NCBI GenBank assembly: GCA_017539565.1
Contig: JAFYCS010000028.1
Coordinates: forward strand, 1-33,209
Source of the DNA: Lachnospiraceae bacterium
GTDB lineage: Bacteria; Bacillota; Clostridia; Lachnospirales; Lachnospiraceae
DNA: 33,209 nucleotides
Direction: 5' to 3'
Part shown: in pieces, positions 6,065-13,860 of the stretch
How the letters are laid out: every line of letters begins with the position of its first letter
How positions within the stretch are numbered: the stretch's first letter is position 1
Notes under the pieces: generated by a model
Told to the model about the DNA's origin: nothing
What the model saw: the letters and a program-made list of their open reading frames with translations, nothing else
Databases searched by the model: none
Translations under genes and position numbers: made by a program

Positions 6065-7219
6065 ATGGAAGAAGTAAGGTTGGGAATAATAGGTCTTGGC
6101 GGGATGGGAGGCAATCATGCCAATTCCCTGATCAAAGGGCAGGTGCCCCGCATGCGTCTTACGGCAGTGGCTGATATAAGACAGGGCAGGCTTGACTGGG
6201 CAAAGGAAAATCTCCCGGCAGATGTGGCTGCTTTTTCTGATGGCAGGGAGCTGATAGATTCCGGAAAATGCGATGCTGTCCTTATAGCTACACCCCATTA
6301 TCTTCATCCGGAGTTTGTGATATATGCGCTCGAGCACGGAGTACATGCCATCAGCGAAAAACCTGCAGGAGTGTATACAAAGCAGGTAAGGGAAATGAAC
6401 GAAGCTGCGGCAAAGAGCGACAAGGTATTTGCAATCATGTTCAACCAGAGGACCAACTGCGTATACCGTAAGCTTCATGAAATGATAGAGAGCGGGGAAC
6501 TGGGAGCATTAAAGCGTGTTAACTGGATCATCACGGACTGGTACCGTACACAGAGTTATTATGATGCTGCAGGATGGAAAGCTACCTGGGACGGTGAAGG
6601 TGGTGGAGTATTGCTTAACCAGTGTCCTCATCAGCTGGATCTGCTGCAATGGCTCTGCGGACTGCCTGTGAAGGTAAGGGCCTTTTGTCATGAAGCTAAA
6701 TGGCATGACATAGAAGTAGAAGATGACGTCACCGCATATATGGAATTTGAAGGCGGTGCGACGGGAGTCTTTGTTACCACTACGGGAGATGCGCCGGGAA
6801 CTAATCGCCTGGAACTTACCTTTGAGATGGGAAAGATAGTATGCGAACATGAAAAGCTTATTCTGGACAGGCTGAAAGTGAATGAACGCGAATTCTGCAG
6901 GACTGAGAAAAACGGCTTTGCAAAGCCGGAGATGGAGCGCATAGAGGTGGAGACCGACGGAAAGAACGAGCAGCATGTGGGTGTCCTGCAAGCCTTTGCC
7001 GGACGTATCCTGGATGGTACACCTCTGGTAGCGGAGGGGCAGGAAGGCATACGTGCACTGATGCTTTCAAATGCGATGTTCTTATCTTCATGGCTTGATA
7101 AGACCGTAGAGCTGCCGGTAGATGAAGATCTTTTTGTGAAGGAGCTTGATAAGAGAAGGGCATTATCAAAAAAGAAGGAAGATACCGGGATCGTGTTTGA
7201 TACAACGGGAACATATTAA
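6065..7219 (+). CDS. Gfo/Idh/MocA-family dehydrogenase, second paralogue
   Basis: 384 residues with GIIGLGGMGG at 7-16 for the dinucleotide, EKP at 98-100 and GGGVLLNQCPHQLDLLQWL at 179-197 with His189. It shares the fold of the preceding gene but is longer and clearly diverged, so the two probably act on successive or epimeric intermediates. AAAGGAGG at 6051-6058 is six bases before the ATG at 6065; the in-frame GTG at 6062 would be too close. Pairs of these dehydrogenases with an isomerase typically interconvert keto and hydroxy sugars. No kinase, aldolase or transporter accompanies them here, so the pathway must be completed elsewhere. Confidence 0.9.
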   Translation: MEEVRLGIIGLGGMGGNHANSLIKGQVPRMRLTAVADIRQGRLDWAKENLPADVAAFSDGRELIDSGKCDAVLIATPHYLHPEFVIYALEHGVHAISEKPAGVYTKQVREMNEAAAKSDKVFAIMFNQRTNCVYRKLHEMIESGELGALKRVNWIITDWYRTQSYYDAAGWKATWDGEGGGVLLNQCPHQLDLLQWLCGLPVKVRAFCHEAKWHDIEVEDDVTAYMEFEGGATGVFVTTTGDAPGTNRLELTFEMGKIVCEHEKLILDRLKVNEREFCRTEKNGFAKPEMERIEVETDGKNEQHVGVLQAFAGRILDGTPLVAEGQEGIRALMLSNAMFLSSWLDKTVELPVDEDLFVKELDKRRALSKKKEDTGIVFDTTGTY

Positions 7220-7240
7220 AAGTATAAAGGAGAAAATGAA

Positions 7241-8110
7241 ATGGAAAAATACAGCAAGTTAACAGGATTTGCAGATGAGATAGCGCAGGAGCTTGATACC
7301 CAGATTGAAAGTCTAAAAAAACTGGATATGCATTATGTTGAGATGCGCGGAGTAGACGGAGACAATCTAATCTTTCATACAGATGAAAAAGTTCAGGAGA
7401 TAAAAAAGAAACTCGATGATGCAGGCATAGCACTTTCAGCACTGGGATCACCCCTTGGAAAGATAGGGATCGATGAAGCTTTTGATAAACATCTGGAGGA
7501 CTTTAAACGTGCCTGCGAGATAGCTCATATGATGGATACAAAGAATATAAGGATGTTCAGTTTTTATATATCCGATGAGCAGAGGATAAGTATGAAGGAT
7601 GAAGTGTTTGAAAGGCTTGGAAGATTCGTTGACTATGCTTCACACAATGATATAGTTCTGCTTCATGAAAACGAAAAGGGTATATACGGGGAAAAAGCTC
7701 CGGAGTGCCGTGAACTTATGGATAACCTGGCCGGGGAGCACTTTAAGGCAATCTTTGATTTCGCAAACTTTGTCCAGGCAGGGCAGGATACCCTTGAAGC
7801 ATATGAGCTTTTAAAGGATCATATCGCATACGTACATGTAAAGGATGCACGTAAGGAAAACGGAACCGTGGTACCGGCCGGATACGGAGACGGCAATGTA
7901 GAGACTATCCTCCGTAAACTGTTTGAAAAAGGCTTTGATGGTTTCCTTTCCCTGGAACCCCACCTGTTTGATTTTAAAGGCTTTGCAGGACTGGAGCGTG
8001 GCAGGGATGCTATAATTTCGCAGACCGGTCAGGCCCTCAGCGGCTTTGAAGCATTCTCCCTTGCCCATAAGGCTCTGATGGAGATGCTTTTCAGAAATGA
8101 GCTCCGATAA
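7241..8110 (+). CDS. Sugar phosphate isomerase/epimerase (AP endonuclease 2-type TIM barrel)
   Basis: 289 residues of the xylose-isomerase-like TIM barrel. Candidate metal ligands are in HENEKGIYG (Glu143 or Glu145), FDFANF (Asp173), YVHVKDA (His199) and LSLEPHL (Glu239). Enzymes of this group isomerise or epimerise keto sugars, often next to Gfo/Idh/MocA dehydrogenases as here. The start is preceded by AAAGGAG, 22 bp after the upstream stop, so it closes the operon. Substrate is not determinable from sequence. A small antisense hydrophobic reading frame overlaps its last 20 bases. Confidence 0.85.
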   Translation: MEKYSKLTGFADEIAQELDTQIESLKKLDMHYVEMRGVDGDNLIFHTDEKVQEIKKKLDDAGIALSALGSPLGKIGIDEAFDKHLEDFKRACEIAHMMDTKNIRMFSFYISDEQRISMKDEVFERLGRFVDYASHNDIVLLHENEKGIYGEKAPECRELMDNLAGEHFKAIFDFANFVQAGQDTLEAYELLKDHIAYVHVKDARKENGTVVPAGYGDGNVETILRKLFEKGFDGFLSLEPHLFDFKGFAGLERGRDAIISQTGQALSGFEAFSLAHKALMEMLFRNELR

Positions 8111-8183
8111 AATCAAATATAGCGGCGAACCACATTAAGATACCAAAGACTATCGCGAAGCCTAAGAGAAAATTTTCACGCAT
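8091..8183 (-). CDS. Possible 30-residue single-span membrane peptide
   Basis: Reading leftward from an ATG at 8183, the frame encodes MRENFLLGFAIVFGILMWF and ends AAIFDFIGAHF: one strongly hydrophobic stretch with charged or polar ends. An in-frame ATG six codons upstream (8201) is an alternative start. No ribosome site is visible before either. A TATAAT on the same strand lies directly upstream of the 8183 start. The composition resembles real small membrane proteins, but it overlaps the isomerase 3' end and chance is a serious alternative. Confidence 0.25.
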   Translation of the reverse strand: MRENFLLGFAIVFGILMWFAAIFDFIGAHF

Positions 8184-8275
8184 TTTATTGATCTGATGCA
8201 TTATATCATAAAATGAATGGTAATGGTATGCAGTTGAAAATTGTTATCGGAATGCCGAAAATCAAGAATTAGAAC

Positions 8276-8304
8276 TTGTCAGGGAAACGTAATTCGGATA
8301 CTAT
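8276..8304 (+). promoter_or_regulatory. Promoter of the two-component operon
   Basis: TTGTCA (8276-8281), a 17-bp spacer and TACTAT (8299-8304) make a good vegetative promoter about 47 bp before the response regulator start. The rest of the 8111-8351 gap holds no other recognised site apart from the possible small antisense frame. Confidence 0.6.
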
Positions 8305-8351
8305 TAATCTTGTGATATGATCAAGCGAAGAAAAGAGAGGATGCTAATGCT

Positions 8352-9101
8352 ATGGACACTACAGATCAGATAAAAGTATTGATGATAGATGATGATGAGC
8401 TGATCGCCAGATCAACATCGGAGTATTTCAATATAGTAGGGGTTAAGACCGCTTATGTTACAAGTTATGACGCAGCGGTAGAGTTTATGGATAAACAGGA
8501 AGTTTCCCTTCTGCTTTTGGATATCAATCTGGGAGATAAGTCCGGCTTTGACCTGTGCAAAAAGATCCGTGAAAACTATGATATGCCCATCCTCTTTATC
8601 AGTGCCCGGACAAGTGATGATGATGTCCTGATCGCACTGAATATCGGCGGGGATGATTATATCAAGAAGCCGTATACATTGAATATCCTTCTGGCAAAAG
8701 TAAAGGCTGTACTGGACAGATATGAAAAGGCCAGGGAAGCTGCAAGAAACGCCGCTGCAGACGGGAAGAAAAAAACAAAAGCGGATGCAGCGGACGGTAG
8801 GATACTTATAAGAGGGGATCTGTATCTGGATACTGCGACCCACAAGCTGATCGATCACGGAAAACAGGAAGAACTCCGGGCAATGGAATATAAGCTTTTA
8901 CTTTACCTTCTGGAAAATGCAGGCAGGGTAATTACCAGAGATGAGCTTTTAGATAATGTCTGGGGGGATGAAAATACCTGCGACGGAACAATAACCGTGC
9001 ATATCAGGCATATCAGGGAGAAGATCGAGGCTGATCCTAAGAATCCCGGTATCATCAAAACGGCATACGGCGTCGGATATATGGTTGAAGAAAAAAGATG
9101 A
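8352..9101 (+). CDS. OmpR-family response regulator
   Basis: 249 residues. The receiver domain (7-120) has the acidic cluster IDDDE at 12-16, phospho-acceptor Asp57 in LLLLDINLG, Ser84 and Lys107 in IKKPY. A linker at about 123-147 is unusually rich in Ala and Lys. The C-terminal winged helix (about 150-248) includes MEYKLLLYLLENAGRVITRD, VWGDE and TVHIRHIREKIE, the usual OmpR signature. The kinase gene overlaps its end by 4 bp (ATGA), so the two form a cognate pair. The nearest likely target is the ABC operon downstream, where an 11-bp direct repeat precedes a promoter with a poor -35. Confidence 0.92.
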   Translation: MDTTDQIKVLMIDDDELIARSTSEYFNIVGVKTAYVTSYDAAVEFMDKQEVSLLLLDINLGDKSGFDLCKKIRENYDMPILFISARTSDDDVLIALNIGGDDYIKKPYTLNILLAKVKAVLDRYEKAREAARNAAADGKKKTKADAADGRILIRGDLYLDTATHKLIDHGKQEELRAMEYKLLLYLLENAGRVITRDELLDNVWGDENTCDGTITVHIRHIREKIEADPKNPGIIKTAYGVGYMVEEKR

Positions 9102-10474
9102 AGAACTATATCCGGATGATCATACTTATATCGCTTCTATTGGGAGTGGCGCTTCTTGCTTTCGTTTTCATCGCGAATCAGACGGATGCCGCATCCTTTG
9201 GCGTGTCCGGGGAAAACATCGTCACCTTAAACCGCATTGCTGCTTATGCGGAAGAACATAAGGCTGATCTGTCATCGTTAGATAATGCAGGCTTTGATGC
9301 TGATTTTGTTATCCTCGATAATGAAAATGATCTGATCTATTCACATTCTCAAAAGACAAATGATGTTTCCTTAGAAAAAGCAATTCAGAACCGCTACCCA
9401 TACCGTTATTTATCGGAGAATAATAAAGTATGGGGGACTGTGATACTCTTTGATGACGGAACTGACGGATACCGGGTACTCTTTAAAAAACTCACGGCAG
9501 CTCTCGTGGTTTTTTATGCGCTGCTTATGATCGGAGTGGTATGTTACGGCATCTATGTCCACAGAAATATCATCATGCCCTTTCAGAACCTTAAGGACTT
9601 CGCTGCTAAGGTAGCCCAGGGAAATCTTGATGAGTCTCTTAAAATGGACAGGAACAATATGTTCGGAGCCTTTACGGAGAGCTTTGACATAATGCGTGAA
9701 GAACTGGCGGAAACAAAGAGCAGGGAGCTTGAGCTTCAGAAAAAAGAGCGGGAGCTTGTGGCATCCTTAAGCCATGATCTGAAAACCCCTGTAACAGGGA
9801 TAAAGCTTACTGCCGAACTGATGCAGATGAGGCTGTCCGTTAAAACAGATACTGTCTTGAACACATCGGAGACTTCCGGAGAAGGGGAAAAGCTGCCGGA
9901 CGGGGAAATCACGTTTACTGCAGAAGAGATAAAGCAGCTTAACACGGATGCGGAGGGGATCCTTAACAAGGCCGGACAGATCGATACGCTTGTGAGCGAT
10001 CTGTTCACCTCGACGCTGGATGATCTGGGCGAGTTTAAGGTGAACTTAAATGACGAGAAATCAATAATTCTGGAAGATATAGTAAAGAGCTTTGATGACA
10101 GAGGCCTTGCCGTAGTGGGGGATATACCTTCTGTAATTATAAATACAGATGCTAAGCGTATGTCACAGGTTATCGGAAATATAATGTCCAATTCCTATAA
10201 GTATGCGAATACAAAGATCGATATCGATTTCAGGTTAGCGGATAATTATCTGGAAATGCAGATCAGTGACCACGGCCCCGGCGTTCCTGCCGGCGAGCTG
10301 GACCTGATCACCAACAAGTTTTACCGCGGAAAAGACTGGGAAAACAGCGGAAAGGACGGGCATGGCCTGGGCCTGTACATCGCAAAGAGCCTGATGAAGC
10401 GCATGAACGGTGACCTGATCGCTGAAAGTAACGGGGATGGGCTTGCGATCACGCTGGTCATTCCGCTGAGTTAA
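9098..10474 (+). CDS. Membrane sensor histidine kinase
   Basis: 458 residues. Transmembrane segments at about 6-26 and 132-154 flank an extracytoplasmic sensor of about 105 residues. A HAMP-like region follows (155-205), then the phospho-acceptor box with His226 in SLSHDLKTPVTG. The ATPase domain has the N box at 361-370 (NIMSNSYKYA), DHGPG at 391-395 and GHGLGL at 421-426. Between the two dimerisation helices there is a polar insert of about 35 residues (250-285) with repeated Thr/Glu/Ser, not usual for this domain. It is translationally coupled to the response regulator. The sizeable extracytoplasmic domain argues against a Bce-type kinase that senses through its transporter. Confidence 0.9.
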   Translation: MKNYIRMIILISLLLGVALLAFVFIANQTDAASFGVSGENIVTLNRIAAYAEEHKADLSSLDNAGFDADFVILDNENDLIYSHSQKTNDVSLEKAIQNRYPYRYLSENNKVWGTVILFDDGTDGYRVLFKKLTAALVVFYALLMIGVVCYGIYVHRNIIMPFQNLKDFAAKVAQGNLDESLKMDRNNMFGAFTESFDIMREELAETKSRELELQKKERELVASLSHDLKTPVTGIKLTAELMQMRLSVKTDTVLNTSETSGEGEKLPDGEITFTAEEIKQLNTDAEGILNKAGQIDTLVSDLFTSTLDDLGEFKVNLNDEKSIILEDIVKSFDDRGLAVVGDIPSVIINTDAKRMSQVIGNIMSNSYKYANTKIDIDFRLADNYLEMQISDHGPGVPAGELDLITNKFYRGKDWENSGKDGHGLGLYIAKSLMKRMNGDLIAESNGDGLAITLVIPLS

Positions 10475-10478
10475 TAAG

Positions 10479-10535
10479 TTTTTAATATTTTTACAATATT
10501 GTTTTAAGGAAGTTATTTTCAGAGTCATATATAAT
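10479..10535 (+). promoter_or_regulatory. Direct-repeat operator and promoter of the ABC/serine hydrolase operon
   Basis: Adjacent 11-mers TTTTTAATATT (10479-10489) and TTTACAATATT (10490-10500) differ at two positions. A -10 TATAAT lies at 10530-10535, and the -35 region at 10507-10512 has no consensus match. Tandem 11-bp repeats upstream of a weak -35 are the classical layout for activation by an OmpR-type regulator; the adjacent one is the obvious candidate. A start point near 10542 gives a leader that includes the ribosome site for 10580. Confidence 0.5.
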
Positions 10536-10579
10536 GCCTTTCAGATAGGATGTCAAAATCACAAGAAAGGATATTATAT

Positions 10580-11341
10580 ATGGCTTCTTCAATTTTAAAA
10601 ACAGAAAAACTCTGCAAATCATTTTCCAACGGCGGCTTGCAGCAGCACGTGATAAAGAATATGGATCTGGAGATCCTTGAAGGGGATTTCACGATCATCA
10701 TGGGGGCTTCCGGTTCCGGAAAGTCCACGCTTCTTTATGCACTCTCCGGCATGGATAAACCTACTATGGGAAAAGTATTCTTCGGCAATAAGGAAATCCA
10801 GGATCTTACAAATGATGAGCTGGCGGTGTTCCGGCGCGGAAACTGCGGTTTTGTCTTCCAGAGCATCTATCTTCTGGAAAACCAGACCATACTTGATAAC
10901 GTGCTGACAGGCGCACTCATTGTACAGAAGAATTCACCTGAGCTTGTTAAGAAAGCGCAGGACTTACTGAAAAAGGTAGGCTTATCAGAGGAAATGTGGA
11001 ACAAGTATCCAAACCAGCTTTCCGGAGGAGAAGCCCAGCGTGCGGGCATCGTAAGGGCAGTGATCAATGATCCGAAGATCCTGTTTGCCGACGAACCTAC
11101 GGGGCAGCTGAATTCGGCCTCAGGTAAGGATGTACTGGATATCTTCACAGAGATCCACAAAAACGGACAGAGCATCGTGATGGTAACACACGATCTGAAA
11201 ACTGCACTGAGGGGCACAAGAGTCCTGTTTTTGCGGGACGGCAGTGTTGCCGGGGAATACCGTATGAAGAACTATGAGGAAGATGACAGCAAGGCGAGAA
11301 GGAGCGGACTGCAGAACTTTCTCGATGAGATGGGATGGTGA
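10580..11341 (+). CDS. ABC transporter ATPase (MacB/LolD type)
   Basis: 253 residues with Walker A GASGSGKST (42-50), Q-loop FVFQS near 91-95, signature LSGGE (147-151), Walker B ILFADE (167-172) and H-loop His204. The FVFQSIYLLENQTILDNV stretch is typical of the MacB/LolD/BceA branch, which drives conformational movement of FtsX-type permeases. The ATG at 10580 has AGAAAGGA upstream. The in-frame ATG at 10550 would leave only a few bases of leader after the predicted promoter. The permease starts 5 bp after its stop. Confidence 0.92.
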   Translation: MASSILKTEKLCKSFSNGGLQQHVIKNMDLEILEGDFTIIMGASGSGKSTLLYALSGMDKPTMGKVFFGNKEIQDLTNDELAVFRRGNCGFVFQSIYLLENQTILDNVLTGALIVQKNSPELVKKAQDLLKKVGLSEEMWNKYPNQLSGGEAQRAGIVRAVINDPKILFADEPTGQLNSASGKDVLDIFTEIHKNGQSIVMVTHDLKTALRGTRVLFLRDGSVAGEYRMKNYEEDDSKARRSGLQNFLDEMGW

Positions 11342-11346
11342 TCGGA

Positions 11347-13848
11347 ATGAAGATAGTGAGATTATCCCTGTTTAATTTAAGGAAGAATAAAAGAGAAGCG
11401 GCAGCTATCGTTTTTCTGACGATGATCACGGTCTTTCTTCTGGGAACCGCTCTGACGACCATACTTGGCATGGGCAAAGTCTTTGACGAGTGCTTCAGTG
11501 CCACCGGCAGTTGTGGGTATTACGTGGAATTCAGAGAGAGCGCATACAGATCCCTGTACCGGGATATCCTGGAAGAGGACTTCGGGATAAAAGATAACGA
11601 GAAGTTTAATATGCTGTTCGCACTCAACATTAATACCCTGAGTAAGGATGGTGACAAGGTAGCATATCATTATATCATTCTGACAGAAGAGTCGGAGCAT
11701 AAGATAGAAGATTTTGTTATCACAGACAGTATGCAGGAAGACCGGATCAGCGGTCTTGCCCACCCGGTCTGGATCCCTTCGGGTGTTGCCATAAGCGGAG
11801 GATATGAGCCGGGTGATGCGTTTACTCTGATCATCGGCGGAAGGGATTATCCTTTTATGGTGGCAGGTGTTTATGAATCGGGACTCAGCAATAATTCCGG
11901 ATACGGATATAAGATCGTTGTTTCAGAGCGGGATTATGAGCTGCTGCGAGGGATCATTGATGAGTACGTATGCCTGGCATTTGACGGCGGGGAAGGTTTT
12001 GATGAGGTTCAATATACAGAGCTGTGTGAAGAAAGATCTTCCGAGAATCTGAAATCGGATATGCGCTTCGAATCAAAACGGACAGAGGAGATTAATGAGA
12101 CCGGTTTCTGTCAGCTCTTCATGTGGCTTGCCATGATAATGGCGTGTATAACGATGGCGGCTTCCATCTTCCTGATCCGGCATAAGATCAGCAATGATAT
12201 AGAGGACCAGATGCAGCAGATAGGAGTTCTGGAAGCTTTGGGCTACAGATCTAAAGAGATATCGCTTTCATACATCCTTGAGTATGTGCTGACCGCGGGG
12301 ACGGGGGCTATCCTTGGAGGAGTATCAGCCTGCATTTTTTCTCCGGTAATGGATTCGTTTCTGGGAAATCTGATGGGGCGCACCATACACAGGGATCCTG
12401 AGTGGCTTAAGATCCTGCTGACAGCTGCAACGGTCGTTGCGGTGACAACGCTTTTCGCACTGCTTAAGGCAGGTCAGATCCGGAAATATCCTCCTGTGGT
12501 TGCTTTTCGAAAAGGGATCAGGACGCATCACTTCGGTAAGAATATCCTGCCGCTTACGAAGGCCGGAAAGAATATAAATGTTACCCTTGCGTTTAAGAGT
12601 TTTTTTAGGAATATAAAAACGAATATCGGGGCAGGACTGTGCATTGTGCTGGCAGGAACGGCGCTGATGTTCAGTACATGCGGCTTTGTTTTCTTCAGTC
12701 GGGGGGCGGGGGCGATCGTAAGCCTGATGGGAATTGAAATAGCAGATGAAAGGATAGTGCTTCTTGACGGAGTGGATGCTTACGCATTTGCAGATGAGAT
12801 CAGAAATTTCCCCGGAGTCAGGAAAGCACTGGTCACATATGAAGAGGAGGATCTGACTGTAGAGGGCAGCAAGGTGTCTAATTCTGTGATCGTATATGAT
12901 GATTTTTCCGAAACTGAAAATATATTTCTGTCTGAAGGTAAGTTTCCTCAGGAAGATAATGAAGTGGCGATTTCCTTAATGAGGAGCATGGATTCCGATC
13001 TGCATGTGGGCGACAGTTTAACGATAGAAGGAAACGGAACGAGAAAGAGTCTGATCATCACGGGGATCATCCCTGAGATGTCCAACGGTCAGCATAACAT
13101 CTATATGAGTGAAAAGGCGTATTTAAGATGTGTTCCGAATGCGCGTCCCGATACCGTGGAGGTATTCCTGGAGAAAGGTGTAGAGAGATCGGAGTTTGAG
13201 AAAAAAGTGACCGAAAAATACGGAGCCAGCGCAAAAGATATGGCTGAAAGCGCTGATGCATCTGGTGATCTTGAGCAGAGGATCCGCAGTGTTGCAGAGG
13301 AGCAGATGGCAACGCTGATCACACATTACGGAGTTAATGAGATCGATTATTCCATTGTGATAGGCGATAGGGTGATCTCCGGCAGAAGCAGCAGCTTTGT
13401 CATCAAGGAAATGAGTTCATATCAGAACCTTTTTAAGACACAGATTGAACCGATCGCAAATATGTTTTTACTTTTCTGCGGCGGCGGAGCAATATTCGTT
13501 ACGATAGTTGTAGCGGCCATACTTGTGATCATAGCGGCATCAAATGTAAGAAGACAGAGAAAAGAACTGGGGATCATGAAGAGCATGGGATACTCATCTG
13601 CGGATCTGATGAAGCAGCTGGCGGTCTCGATGCTGCCGGCGACAGTGACAGCTTCTGTGATCGCTGCAGTGCTCGGATCGATGATATATAAGGGTTTCTG
13701 GCTTATCATCTTCGGGATCCCGAACGAAGCCAATACAGCGGTATTGGTGATCACGATAGTGGCGCTTGTTATCTTCTGCTATATAGTGACATATCTTTCG
13801 GCCGGTAAGATACGGCAGGTATCCGTAACCGAGCTTATGACAGAATAA
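11347..13848 (+). CDS. FtsX/MacB-type ABC transporter permease
   Basis: About 833 residues in two homologous halves. One membrane span near 17-40 is followed by a large extracytoplasmic domain (about 45-250), then three spans (about 254-278, 305-335, 352-376). The second half repeats this with a span near 420-442, an extracytoplasmic domain (about 450-700) and spans near 704-732, 757-787 and 796-820. The first-half segment MQQIGVLEALGYRSKEI and the second-half RKELGIMKSMGYSSADL are the coupling-helix motifs of FtsX-like permeases. Such pumps usually act on envelope lipids, peptides or antibiotics rather than importing solutes. The start at 11347 is preferred over 11335, which has no ribosome site. 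Confidence 0.88.
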   Translation: MKIVRLSLFNLRKNKREAAAIVFLTMITVFLLGTALTTILGMGKVFDECFSATGSCGYYVEFRESAYRSLYRDILEEDFGIKDNEKFNMLFALNINTLSKDGDKVAYHYIILTEESEHKIEDFVITDSMQEDRISGLAHPVWIPSGVAISGGYEPGDAFTLIIGGRDYPFMVAGVYESGLSNNSGYGYKIVVSERDYELLRGIIDEYVCLAFDGGEGFDEVQYTELCEERSSENLKSDMRFESKRTEEINETGFCQLFMWLAMIMACITMAASIFLIRHKISNDIEDQMQQIGVLEALGYRSKEISLSYILEYVLTAGTGAILGGVSACIFSPVMDSFLGNLMGRTIHRDPEWLKILLTAATVVAVTTLFALLKAGQIRKYPPVVAFRKGIRTHHFGKNILPLTKAGKNINVTLAFKSFFRNIKTNIGAGLCIVLAGTALMFSTCGFVFFSRGAGAIVSLMGIEIADERIVLLDGVDAYAFADEIRNFPGVRKALVTYEEEDLTVEGSKVSNSVIVYDDFSETENIFLSEGKFPQEDNEVAISLMRSMDSDLHVGDSLTIEGNGTRKSLIITGIIPEMSNGQHNIYMSEKAYLRCVPNARPDTVEVFLEKGVERSEFEKKVTEKYGASAKDMAESADASGDLEQRIRSVAEEQMATLITHYGVNEIDYSIVIGDRVISGRSSSFVIKEMSSYQNLFKTQIEPIANMFLLFCGGGAIFVTIVVAAILVIIAASNVRRQRKELGIMKSMGYSSADLMKQLAVSMLPATVTASVIAAVLGSMIYKGFWLIIFGIPNEANTAVLVITIVALVIFCYIVTYLSAGKIRQVSVTELMTE

Positions 13849-13860
13849 GAGGTGAAAAGA

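Noticed and set aside
9098-13848. BceRS-BceAB type bacitracin-sensing module
   Set aside because: The kinase has a roughly 105-residue extracytoplasmic sensor and the permease has two large external domains in MacB/FtsX style, unlike the Bce arrangement.
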